Both the position numbers and the translations under genes were made by a program. Under the pieces are notes generated by a model that was not told where the DNA came from, ran no database searches, and was given only the letters and a program-made list of their open reading frames with translations. Shown here in pieces: positions 52,623 through 63,105 of a stretch of DNA of 64,000 nt (position 1 is the stretch's first letter; each line of letters starts with the position of its first letter). Origin of the DNA: Harmothoe impar (taxonomy: Eukaryota > Annelida > Polychaeta > Phyllodocida > Polynoidae); NCBI GenBank assembly GCA_947462335.1, contig OX381704.1, positions 27,241,955 through 27,305,954 of the forward strand, in the 5' to 3' direction.

Positions 52623-55600
52623 CTGCAGGCACAAGGTACAGGTGTAAGCACCATGCTCACCGCTCATAGTAACATTAATTTAAGAAGGATTTTATTTGAA
52701 ATGTATCGCCTTTCTAGGGGACGTTTTTCTCCGCTGGGAAAAGTACAAGAGGTGATAATGGTATTCAGAGGACCTGAAATAGTTGGTGCACATATAGTTT
52801 CGGTGGATTTTTTTAGAAAGACAAGTATTATTATTTAGGCAGGGCTGATGGAAAAACATAAATGATGTAAATCTTCTATGTTTGCTAAATCATCACCCAA
52901 AGGTAATATATGTTTCAGAAATATCAAAAGTATTCTTACCTGATACCATAATCTGTAAGCTGGTGGCAGCCAGAGAGGTTTAGGTAGGTCAAAAGTTTTT
53001 GAGGTTTTCGTTCCTGTGCTTCAAACACATCCTCCACAAAAAGCTGTCCCTTAGGACAAGCAGCAGTCTTATTGTTATTTATACAGTCTATTCTCCCATT
53101 ATCAGGTGGGACCGGCACTAGTTTGACCCTGTCCCCAATAGGGGGAAGCAGGGTGTTTCCGAGCGTGTAACCGGTGGGCAGGCAGACTGGACGGGCGCAG
53201 TCTTCTATGGGGTCGGGCTCCGGGTAGTCTTCATGGCCACTACAGTGCACATGGCAGCCATCAGTGCACCCCTCACCACCAGACTTATCAGGCTCATCCT
53301 CCAGGTGGAACACGCCATTCTTATCACTGGGTGGTGATACGTATCTTTCAAACTCCTCACGTTCAGCCTCAGCATAGATACCCTTCTCATTTGCTTTCTC
53401 GTTAGGATCTGCGTCGCTGGTACTGCGACCGGCATCCCTCATGTGGAGACGGATGAGGTCGGAGTCTGTGAACGAGGGCCGGTCTTGATGGGCGGTGACC
53501 TCGAGCCGTTGCTGCTCACACCAACATGGCTTACCCACAACGACTGGGTCCAGCAGTTGGCCTGATAGAGCGTTCGCAACCCGCTCTAAGGTTGTGTCAG
53601 TGATGTTTCTACAACCAGACAGGTTCAGGTGACGCAGGTTTGCACCACACCAGTTCTTGCCCAGTCTGAAATAAACATTAAGATTATTTAAAATATAAGA
53701 TGGCCACAAACTCCCTCAAAAACATGGAACTATCAAAGAAAACATTAGGACATTTGAGGGTTTCTTTTTCATTATACACCTACCCACTCATTCTTAACTC
53801 TAAAGATATGTCATGCTATCTATTGATAATTGAAACATTTATGAATTGAGAGAATTTCTCTTTTCTTTATGAAGAATATATGTAAACTGTGAATTGAACT
53901 GACCCTTTGAGCCCGGAGTCGGATATACGTGTACCAGCTAGGTTGAGATACTCCACGTTTGGAGTCAGTTTCAGCAGTCGTTGAAGCTGAAGTTAAGTAC
54001 AGACAGTCATATAGTATATATAAAGTGGTAAATGCAATATTGTAACAAACAAAGGTAAGGTACCGGTAGTATATATTATGTTCCCATGCTTTACTCGCCA
54101 GCAAATGAGGAAAACAAGACTTTTTTTCAAACAATACAATACCACACGTACGGTCCGTTTTAACCCTTTAAATATCTACTATATAGTAGTTATAGGATGA
54201 GTACCAATCTGTACGCGAAATACAGTGAAGGAGCCTATAACTGAATACCCCTACAGATTGGTACAATGCCTATAACTACTTTATACTACTAGCTGTATGC
54301 AGTATACAAGAGGTGTGAAATGCTTTGTTCTCCGTGCCCGCTATGGTATAATATCATATACTATGGAATAGCAGCCTAGTATCTGGCTCTGTAGTTGGTA
54401 TTGATATACACACTTGTCCCGTGTACAATTCTGCCCTACGCACTTACCATGCCGTTAGTGAGGGCGTGGCAGTGGCCGAGGTTCAGCACCTTCACTGAGT
54501 GGCCGGTAGAGGGCAGCACATACTTGACCAGTCCTAGGAGGATCTCGGCTTGTCGATGAACCTAAGAATAATTTAGTTTCTTCAAACTTTTATTTGTGAC
54601 ATAAAATATTTGAATCCCCATTGGGCTTAGCATGAAATTAGGTCCCTGTTAATTCATTGATTGTATTCACAAATGAATATACTAAATATTGTGACTCTAA
54701 CACTCATGTAAATACATAGTCTAGGTAAAATCATTTACAATATTTGTCTTTAAAGTTTACTGGGAAACATTTCACACACAATACCAGAGGTATCACCACG
54801 ATGCAACCACTTACCCTTCTGCTGTATTCACTTTGGTAGGGATCTCCCTCACTGTCGGCGGGTTCCGATTCGTCAATATCTGCGTCATCGTCGATGGCGG
54901 TGTAGCCGTCTTCTTCCCCTAAGTCGTCCTCCTGTTCCTCCTCCTCCAGCTCATAGTCCACCTCCTGCATCTTGGCCGTCCAGTTACCTGGGGTATGGAG
55001 AGCAATGTCTAAGTGACTCAAACTCTTATTTGGTCATGGGGGCTTCCATAAAGTATGTACGCACATTTTCTCCAGAAATTAATCCCCACCCCCCTAAAGT
55101 TCTTGTACACATTAAAATATAGGGTTCATGTACGCAAAGGTTTTCAGAAAATAGACCCCCCCCCCCCCCCCGCCCTTATGACGTGATTTAGGACGTGGTT
55201 TATTGAATATGCGATTATTAACGAACAGCGTCAGTGGAAATGATATAAATATTAAGCTCCTTGAATGTCTATACTGCTATACCTTCAGCCCACTTGGTAG
55301 GGTGTAGCTCCACCCAGAGGCTGGGTTCAGGTAGCTCCACTGCCGACACACCTGCCTACACAGCACCACCTGCTGTGGGTTGAGGTAGGAGAAGACCTGC
55401 GACATCACCTCAGGCGGCATGTCCAGCACTGTAGGTGCTTGTACATGTTCCACTTCAACACGTTCCAGATGATCTTGCTTGAGCCTCTCTTGCTTGAGTC
55501 GTTCTTGCTCGAGTTGCTCTTGCTTGAGCCACTCCTGCTCGAGTCGCTCTTGCTCGAGTCGCTCTTGCTCGAGTCGCTCTTGCTCGAGTCGCTCTTGCTC

Positions 55601-58600
55601 GAGTCGCTCTTGCTCGAGTCGCTCTTGCTCTTGTTCCAGCCGCTCTTGCTTCAGCTGCTCTTGCTCCAAACGCTCTTGCTCCAGTCTCTCTTTCTCACGC
55701 CGCTTTTTCTCACGCCACTCTTCTTCCAGCCGCTCTTTCTCAAGACGCTCTTCCTCCAGTTGCTGACAACCATCATCTTCCTCCTCTTCGTCTTCAGCAT
55801 CAAAGTCTAAAACAGGAATAGTAAGACGTGTACTAGGGGCTGATGAAATCACTTGGGTATTTGCTAATACAACTACATTCCCTGTCATTGATATTGGACA
55901 CTTCTTAATACCTGGTTAATCTCCTGTGTGTGCGTATCTCTCAGTGAGATGGGTCTACTTCTACATCCACCTTACCCCGCTCTCGGGTTAACCGCTATTT
56001 ACAACTACTAATAAAACACGTCGCTACCCAGCGATGCATCGTGCTCCAAGTTGGCCCATTCAAATTTTCTACCTTGGACTCAGAGTTGGAGATTGGAAAT
56101 GTTACGTCAATCTGACACTATTTGCGATATGCTAAGGCGTTCCCACAACAAACGCTGTCTGCACCAATTTTCCCGCGCCACTATCGCCGGCAGCGAAGCT
56201 GCTGGTTCGCTATAAAAACGTGTGAGCGTCTATACAGAATGCTGAGGTGAGAGCCAACTGTTTTTTTCTGCTTCCTACAAGTTTGATGTCAACCCTTCTA
56301 TACACGACTATATAATTCTGCAGTCTCTAGATGAGATGAAAGATTAATATAACACCTCTATCATACTCACTTGGGTCAGTAATCTCAAGTTTCTCTTTAG
56401 CCTCCCTCAGACCCTTCTCTACTTCGGCAGCCTTACGTGAGTGATAGTCGATCACTTTGCGCTTCAGTTCGCACAGTTCCTCGTAGCTAAAGTACTCCAG
56501 CAGTAATGGTTGAAACACCTGAAAACAAGTACGTAAATTAACAGGGGGTTCAAAGTACTAAAACTATCAAAGTGATCACGTGTTCTAGTCCGGATTTCTA
56601 AAACTACTTCTAGATGAATGATCGTGTTGGATGTGATAGCGTTATGACCAAGAAAGTGTCCAAGCTATTCTTTTTTTTGGTGACTTCTTTCTCTAGTCTA
56701 GATGTCTTTCTCTCTTTTTTTCGTCCATCCCTAGCTTTGTCAAAAATATCTTTGGTGACTAAGGAACAAGCAGGTTTGTTCACTTACGTCAGGGTGTTCT
56801 ATATAAAACTTCTAAATGATATTAATGGACAATTGGAATTATTTACTAGGGGATAAACCATACCTCCTCCTCTTGTTTCATGTGAGGGATGAAGTCCTCA
56901 GTGAACTCCTCCAGGGACTTTTTGAGCTGGAGGCTGTAGTTGAGTCGGTCCTGCTGGTTCTTCTTCTCAAAGCCCTCCTGCACCAGGGTCAGCATGTCCG
57001 TTAAGTGGGTGTCCTGGAGGACAGACACGTTTGTTAATTAAGGGGATTCATTAAACTGTTGTATAGACAATAGTATAGAGGTTAACGGTAACCGTTCCAA
57101 AACATAATTGTTCTGCAGAGTTGGTACCCTGGGAGATTTAACATGGCGAAGCTGAGGTACCTCTCAGGTAGGATCACCGAGTACAGAAAGCGATTTCTTT
57201 TCAAACTATTGAGTGAAATTGAATCTGAACTCATGTGTGTGTTATATGGTTTCTAAGGAGCCATCATCTATTAAGGGATATAGAACTGTAGCAAATATTG
57301 TATCTAGCAGTCTGATATGGAAATAAGCATTGTGTTTTGTATTTTTGCATGGTCATTTTGACAGATAGAACCAACGAGAATGAATCTTCGTCAGAACGAG
57401 TATGTGTAGATGCAGTTATCAAGATATCGGTATTGGTTTGGGATGGGACCTGTCATCCTATCACTGAGTTCTGATAACAGCAACCCCCTGTACCCAATAT
57501 CAGCCTATTATCAGACGATGTAAACAAACCTTATGGCAGTTGCAGACTAGCGTGTTCCTTATCGATAACGCCTTGAGTTTGTTTTTCAGTCGTTTCATGA
57601 TGAGGTTGTTCTCAATCTGTTCGTGAAGTTTGAACTCTTTGAAGGTGTCACGAAGTGAGTCCAGCAGCAGTTTTAAATCAGCAAAGTTGGAAAAGTTTGT
57701 TGTTTGCAGCTGAAAATATAAAACGTGGACCATATATATGTGTAGATCTATAGAGTTCGATATGAGTTGAAGTTGACAAGACCAATGCAGCAAGAAAGGG
57801 TGACTTTTCAGAAAAGTTGTTGATAAAATTTTGATACATTTATGAAGTCTGACCAACAAATATGTGAATATAAGGGAGTGTTCATTTAATCATTAGTTAC
57901 AGGGGGGTCGGGCGTAAAAATTTCCGACCCCTCCTGAAGGCGTAAAAAATCCTGACCCCTCTTGAAGGGGGCGTCTAAATCCCCATTCAAACAAAATTTA
58001 AGCTTGCGCGTTACTATAGTTCAAAGGGGGGGGGCAAAAAATTTCCGACGCCTTTGCCGAGGGAGGGTCATGAAATGTTCTACATGCGCTGGAGGGGGGG
58101 GGCGTAAAATATGTTCGCGCCTCCGCGCGAAATCTCACCACCCCCCTGTAATTATTAAATTAACACTCCCTGACCTCAAAATGCTGCACTCTTCTATACA
58201 ATTTTGAAAAATAATTGTCCTGTGAATCTCCTGATATGAAAAAAAAATTCCGACCCCTTCTGAGGGGGGGGGGCGTAAAAAATCCTGACCCCTCTTGAGG
58301 GGGGCGTCTAAATGTCATCCCCATTCAAGCAAAATTTAAGCTTGCGCGTTACTATAGTTCAAAGGGGGGGGGCAAAAAATTTCCGACGCCTTCGCCGAGG
58401 GAGGGTCATGAAACGTTCTACGTGCGCTGGAGGGGGGGGGCGTAAAATATGTTCGCGCCTCCGCGCGAAATCTCACCACCCCCCCCCCCTGTAATTATTA
58501 AATTAACACTCCCTGACCTCAAAATGCTGCACTCTCCTATACAATTTTGAAAAATAATTGTCCTGTGAATCTCCTGATATGAGATGTTCACAATAAGTTG

Positions 58601-59282
58601 AATAACAGCAATTATACATAGACAATGTTATTAGGATTCTCTTATAATAATTTTTATATGAAAAAGACACTCTTTCTTGATGCATTGGACGTTATTATTG
58701 GTCATGATTGGAGATAGGTAGACAGGCTGTCCCAGTGAAGCGCCAGGGAGAGACCTAGTTCCAAAAGAAACCATCCAGGAGGCAGCCGCTGGATACAACG
58801 TAGGCAGTGAGTGGGTAAGCTCAACTAGGAGTAGGAGAGACCCGACTCTCTAGAGATAGGGGACCCACAGCAGTGTCACTGTGTGCTACAGTTATCCCTA
58901 TTGTAGGGCATTTGGATGTGTCTATCTCACATAGGTGGTAAATATGGTATCCTTGTTCGCGTGCTTGTAAGTTTTTCTAGAAAAGAATAAGTTAAACTTG
59001 AAGTTTAAGTTTAGGAAACCGACCACACCTCCTTGGGTCTCTGATGTGTTGACAGGTCGGATGTCAACAAACAGGCACTGGCTCAAAAGTGTCATCATCT
59101 AATCTTCATTTCAAGTTTTCTCCACTAAAACACAATACATATTATCAAAACTTTGCAAACAGAAAGTAAATGTATAGTTGAAATCGGATATGTACCATTT
59201 CGACGTAGTCATTCACCAGGTCCTTCATTCTGGAGTGAGGAACTGTGAAGACATCAACTTCTTCTGGCACGTAGGGCGCCAT
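52394..59282 (-). CDS. FBXL5: FBXL5-like F-box/LRR iron-sensor protein, 10 coding exons (one apparent 1-nt frameshift)
   Basis: Joined on the minus strand: 59282-59196, 57709-57530, 57013-56864, 56518-56371, 55806-55283, 54987-54815, 54561-54448, 53986-53904, 53665-52940, 52622-52394. All introns are GT-AG. The product resembles vertebrate FBXL5 from end to end. That protein is the substrate receptor of an SCF ubiquitin ligase that degrades iron regulatory protein 2 when iron is sufficient, and its N-terminal hemerythrin-like domain binds a di-iron centre. Visible here: hemerythrin-like domain (about residues 1-170) with H16, H58, E59, E62, H88, H133 and E137 at the ligand positions; an LEQER-rich segment (205-301); F-box (about 316-360); acidic stretch; five LRR motifs of the form LxxLxLSGC; a C-terminal Cys cluster. 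Exon lengths sum to 2414 nt, one short of 805 codons, because the frame shifts inside the F-box near 55320. About 804 residues if corrected, against 691 in human. The start follows the conserved MAP-EEVDVF N-terminus. An in-frame ATG 87 nt upstream (59369) is less likely. Confidence 0.93.
52940..53665 (-). CDS. FBXL5: FBXL5 coding exon 9
   Basis: Residues about 487-729, phase 2 in and out. Acceptor GTTTATTTCAG, donor ATCAG|GTAAGA. Two LRR motifs ([15 protein letters not shown] and [15 protein letters not shown]) bracket an insert of about 190 residues rich in Glu, Asp, Pro and Cys. The human protein has a disordered insert at the same place, but the insert sequence is not recognisably conserved here. 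Confidence 0.93.
53904..53986 (-). CDS. FBXL5: FBXL5 coding exon 8
   Basis: Residues about 460-487. Acceptor TTAACTTCAG, donor GG|GTCAGT, leaving two bases (phase 2). Encodes [20 protein letters not shown] then ISDSGLK, the second LRR, parallel to the human ELCPNLEHLDLTQTDISDS segment. Confidence 0.9.
54185..54280. repeat. Inverted repeat in FBXL5 intron 7
   Basis: Arms 54185-54213 and 54252-54280 pair over 25 of 29 bases (AGTAGTTATAGG and GTACCAATCTGTA blocks) with a 38-base loop. Confidence 0.7.
54448..54561 (-). CDS. FBXL5: FBXL5 coding exon 7
   Basis: Residues about 422-459, phase 0 at both ends; acceptor TTATTCTTAG, donor ATG|GTAAGT. Encodes [20 protein letters not shown] followed by the first LRR-like strand ([18 protein letters not shown]). 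Too short to show as a long ORF; found from homology and splice phase. Confidence 0.9.
54815..54987 (-). CDS. FBXL5: FBXL5 coding exon 6 (acidic linker)
   Basis: Residues about 364-421. Acceptor CATACCCCAG with phase 1, donor AGG|GTAAGTGG in phase 0. Begins [11 protein letters not shown], matching the human GDW segment after the F-box, and contains [10 protein letters not shown], nearly identical to the human [10 protein letters not shown] acidic motif. Very rich in Asp and Glu. Confidence 0.92.
55283..55806 (-). CDS. FBXL5: FBXL5 coding exon 5: LEQER repeat and F-box, with apparent frameshift
   Basis: Acceptor CCTGTTTTAG, phase 1 in, completing an Asn codon (residue 189). After an acidic stretch comes about 95 residues of five-residue repeats ([15 protein letters not shown]), coded by a 15-bp minisatellite at about 55485-55760. 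The F-box follows ([17 protein letters not shown] ... CRQW). The downstream conserved part ([12 protein letters not shown]) is readable only in another frame, starting at or before 55319. One base appears to be missing between about 55336 and 55319. The donor GAAG|GTATAG then gives the phase that exon 6 needs; the unshifted frame would run into a stop in exon 6. Confidence 0.88.
56102..56245 (+). promoter_or_regulatory. Promoter-like motif cluster in FBXL5 intron 4, antisense to the gene
   Basis: On the plus strand: CRE-like TTACGTCA (56102-56109), CCAAT (56164-56168), E2F-like TTTTCCCGCGCC (56168-56179) and TATAAAAA (56211-56218), in spacing suiting a Pol II start near 56240. No ORF of note follows. 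Could be coincidence or a transposon-derived promoter. Confidence 0.35.
56371..56518 (-). CDS. FBXL5: FBXL5 coding exon 4
   Basis: Residues 140-188 plus one base. Acceptor TTGTTTTCAG; donor A|GTGAGT, phase 1. Encodes [19 protein letters not shown], the last conserved helix of the hemerythrin-like domain, then a charged stretch leading towards the repeat of exon 5. Confidence 0.92.
56864..57013 (-). CDS. FBXL5: FBXL5 coding exon 3
   Basis: Residues 90-139, phase 0 at both ends; acceptor TGTCCTCCAG, donor GAG|GTATGG. Contains the [10 protein letters not shown] motif, supplying ligands H133 and E137 that correspond to human H126 and E130. Confidence 0.93.
57530..57709 (-). CDS. FBXL5: FBXL5 coding exon 2
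   Basis: Residues 30-89, phase 0 at both ends; acceptor TATATTTTCAG, donor AAG|GTTTGT. Begins [13 protein letters not shown] and contains the [12 protein letters not shown] segment with ligands H58, E59 and E62. Near the end is H88, the probable equivalent of human H80. Clearly the second helical part of the FBXL5 hemerythrin-like domain. Confidence 0.93.
57874..58170. mobile_element. G-run TIR element, copy in FBXL5 intron 1 (complete)
   Basis: Ends GGGAGTGTTCATTTAAT and the inverted CACTCCC, followed inward by CAGGGGGG. The interior has G-runs alternating with GTAAAAAATT..GACCCCT and the family core GTTACTATAGTTCAAAGGGG. Flanking trinucleotides TAA and TGA are a degraded match to the TTA duplications of other copies. 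Confidence 0.7.
58250..58581. repeat. Second unit of a tandem duplication in FBXL5 intron 1
   Basis: 57924-58239 and 58250-58581 are near-identical and include both the G-run element interior and about 68 bases of flanking DNA ending GATATGA. The second unit lacks the left TIR, so it arose by duplication rather than a new insertion. Confidence 0.8.
59196..59282 (-). CDS. FBXL5: FBXL5 coding exon 1
   Basis: Residues 1-29, beginning [12 protein letters not shown]. It carries H16, the first di-iron ligand of the hemerythrin-like domain. The start codon has A at -3 and G at +4. The exon ends in phase 0 at an ATG codon followed by the donor GTACAT. The start codon overlaps AAGATGGCGCC, one base away from a YY1 site, a common arrangement near TATA-less start sites. 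Confidence 0.92.
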
Positions 59283-59480
59283 CTTGCCCGATTTTGTGGT
59301 TTTGCACACGACACGCGAGCAGTCCGCAGCTGATTCTCGGCGAGCACACTTTTTAGTATGACCGTTCAACTACAGATGGCGCCACATTAATTCCCGCGTC
59401 GGTTTTGCGGTAGCAGATCAGAATGGTAGTCGATCTTGCTATTATTTCCGCTATTAATACCACTAGTGTAGTATGGTAGT
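59283..59480 (-). promoter_or_regulatory. Presumed FBXL5 5' UTR and proximal promoter
   Basis: Sequence upstream of the start codon. It has more CpG than its surroundings, no TATA box near the expected start, and a GTGGCGCCATCTG motif at about 59374-59386. Called by position only. Confidence 0.4.
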
Positions 59481-59574
59481 GATTCAATTGCGTTTACATG
59501 CAAGATACGGATGAAATATTGCAAGCGAAATTACTAGCCTATAGATTTTTGTTTGAAATTTGGTGGCCATGTAA

Positions 59575-59750
59575 CAACTTATTATTTAGCAGCAGGGGGT
59601 GGGGGGGGGGGGGGGGTCAAAATTGTTTACCCCTCCAGAGGGGGGGGGGGGGGGGGAGGGTCAGAAAAAATGCACCCATTGTCAGCCAAAAAAAAGCCAG
59701 TATTACTACAGTTTATAGGGGGAGGCTATTAAGGGTTGGATATGAACGTC
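59575..59750. mobile_element. Degenerate G-run element fragment upstream of FBXL5
   Basis: Two G tracts of about 17 bases each, then GTCAGAAAAAATGCACCC and a core resembling the family centre (ATTACTACAGTTTATAGGGGG). TIRs are not recognisable. It lies about 300-450 bases upstream of the FBXL5 start codon. Confidence 0.5.
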
Positions 59751-60374
59751 TGAAATCCGTACAGGTAATAAGTGCCATTGGGATGAGACAGACCACTCTT
59801 ATTTCAGACGTTTTGCTTCTTGTTTCAGACAAATATGTTCTTACTAAAAGGTGCCGATAACACAGGAACTCAGTTTTGGTTTTATAATAGTAAGCATCAG
59901 ATTGTACATTTTTGTATAATATTGAAGCATTTATTAAATAATCATGTTGTTGGAAGAATTATTATTTGAATGACATGTACCAGTCTATACAGGGGTAAAA
60001 AAATGAATACCTAGCCTACCTGCAATGTATGCAAGGCTTACATCTCGATTATAGTAAAGCATAATTAGACACATTATTATTATTAGCCTATTTATATAAG
60101 CCCCTGGTGTGAGAAAAATGGTAATATTTTCCTGTTTTCAGATGCTAAGGAGAAACCATCCAATGGTTCCGTATTACCCCAACCCCAATTTTATGTGGGG
60201 TAATACCGGACAAAGGCAATCCCTATGATAATTTGTATATTTTTTTCACAATTCAAACCTTCCAGACAAAAGAGCGATTTTGCAGACACTACTTTTTTCA
60301 AAACATCTAAATGAACCCGGGAAGACCTTCATGTATCTCTTGTTGTATGTGATGATCAGTTAAATGAAATATGA

Positions 60375-60376
<2 letters not shown>
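59751..60376. other. Intergenic, upstream of FBXL5
   Basis: AT-rich, nothing recognised. Confidence 0.4.
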
Positions 60377-61166
<790 letters not shown>

Positions 61167-61278
61167 ATTATGTAATGATGACTGGGAGGTTCTCCAAGGA
61201 CAAGCTTTGTACATTTATGTACATACATATACTAAGCTTGTCATTGGAGAAGCTCACGGCCATGCATCATTACATAAT
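61167..61278. repeat. 112-nt hairpin, miRNA-precursor-like or tiny MITE
   Basis: Outer arms ATTATGTAATGATG and exact inverse. Upper stem 61190-61210 pairs with 61231-61251 at 19 of 21 positions around a 20-nt loop. The lower stem between has a mismatch bulge. Confidence 0.55.
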
Positions 61279-63052
61279 AGGCATCAAGAAGGGCTACAAC
61301 ATTAGATCCGCCATCTATTTGTCCTAAGCTATAGTAAGTGGGACCAACTGACTTACCCAAGTTGGAAGTTGTAAACCCCTCTTTGGTACAACACCATAAC
61401 AATCATACTTGATTTGCCAACATTCAAGAATAAGCTTAGATGGATATGCTTTGAATTATTTCCAATGTATTCAAACGACTCCTTTCATCTGTGTTCTAGG
61501 CTACTTGGCGGCCCTGGGCAATACCAGCCAAGCCCAGCTAGCACAGATGAAGCCCATATATGGACCCCATTGAGCAATGCTGGCTCGGGAGAAAGGGTCA
61601 TGACAAATAGATCACAATATTACGATTTAATGATACAATGGTATTTCAAGTTGTCAAAGGCAAGTACAGTTAGTTTACTACATGTAATATTTAAACTGTA
61701 TTTTGATTATATCTTACCTATCTGACACATTGCGGAAATTGTCACTATAGCTTCAACTTGATTCCTAGCCTACATGGTAGCCATAACTTGATTGCTACAA
61801 TATCCATGACAATGGATGACAAAAAGATGGTCTCCATCGCCATTTGGCATGCATGTACATGTAGGATCATACAAGTAGGATGCTCTTTGATTTCCTTAGA
61901 TGCTATCCATTTTGGAAAGATATATTATGATTATTTCGCGTTGTCATGATATTATTATCAAGGCTCAATACAATTCTGACCAACCATCTTGCAATGTATT
62001 TTTTTGAACACATAATATAAACCTTAATGCATTTAGCTGTACGACCATAAGGATCTGTCTAGACAGATCACCCCCTGCTTCAGGCACACACAGGTAAGTA
62101 TAGCAAACCCCCACCCCACTCCACCCCCTACACATAGGATGTGTATGGAGAGGCTAAAGGTTGAGAAGGGAGGTGGTGATGGCTCCAAGCGTCCAGCTTA
62201 CCTGTACATACACATTCAAGGACGCCTTGAATGGGGTGCGAATTAAGTGACAGGTGACCTAGGGATGCGTTTGGCACCTGATCCATGGGACAGGTGTGTC
62301 TTGGAATACAAAGACCAATATCAGCTTCCAGTCATACTAATGGGTAACATTCGCATTGTGAAAATCAATTATATATTCCATAATGTAATAGTATTACGTT
62401 TCAACAGCGCATAGAACTTAAGTATTGACGTCAACAAATAGTAATATTGAATCGCATTTTGTGAATAGAGCAGAGGGAACTGGTATTAAGCGGGTCAAAT
62501 GAAAAATATCAAAACATACCATCTGATGTAGTTTGAGTCAGATATACGGATAAGCGATGTATAGTGTAACGTATATGCACGAGGCAACATCAGGTGTCAT
62601 TATACAGGAAGTATCCCAGACGCTTAATCACAGCAGTCTTAGTTCTTGACAGCAGTCCGATGTTTTATTTCAAGCGCTCATAGAATGTGTTTTTTTCTAA
62701 CATGTGGTCATTTTATTTGGGTTTATCTTTAACAGTAACGAGACCATAGAAGCCCTGCAAATACCACCAAGAGACAAGTGTTTATTGCATTTGACCACCG
62801 TACTGGCGATTATAGTTACAATGTACTAAATTCTAAATCTTAAATCCTACCTACGTTTCAAATGCTGTATAGTATATTATCTAGGGGATAAATCAGATGT
62901 TATTCGTGAGAAGTAACAGCTCAGAAAGTGGGGCTCACTGGGGCCCATTGAGCCCAGCAATGGTCTTCACAGTGTGTGTAGCCAATATTTGGCCAATAAT
63001 ATATAACTAGGGCGAAATGATAGGTAATGAATGGATAAATGGAATACGTGTA
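61279..63052. other. Intergenic; perfect 18-bp palindrome at 62052-62069
   Basis: No supported gene. GATCTGTCTAGACAGATC contains the Smad-type word GTCTAGAC. Confidence 0.4.
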
Positions 63053-63105
63053 GGGTAGATTCACCCAAAGACGGACACACACCTTAAGTCGGACACTTTT
63101 AGCAT
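63053..63105. mobile_element. Fragment of the GGGTAGATTCACC MITE
   Basis: AGGGTAGATTCACCCAAAGAC with GTCGGACAC words as in 47653-47854; no partner end. Confidence 0.6.

Noticed and set aside
55321..55340. A 20-nt GT...AG segment whose removal would restore the FBXL5 frame
   Set aside because: Far below a workable intron length; a one-base indel is simpler.
55439..55810. Leu- and Ser-rich plus-strand frames
   Set aside because: Antisense shadow of the LEQER repeat in FBXL5 exon 5.
59283..59369. Upstream in-frame ATG extending FBXL5 by 29 residues
   Set aside because: The homologous protein starts at the conserved MAP-EEVDVF, whose ATG has a better context.
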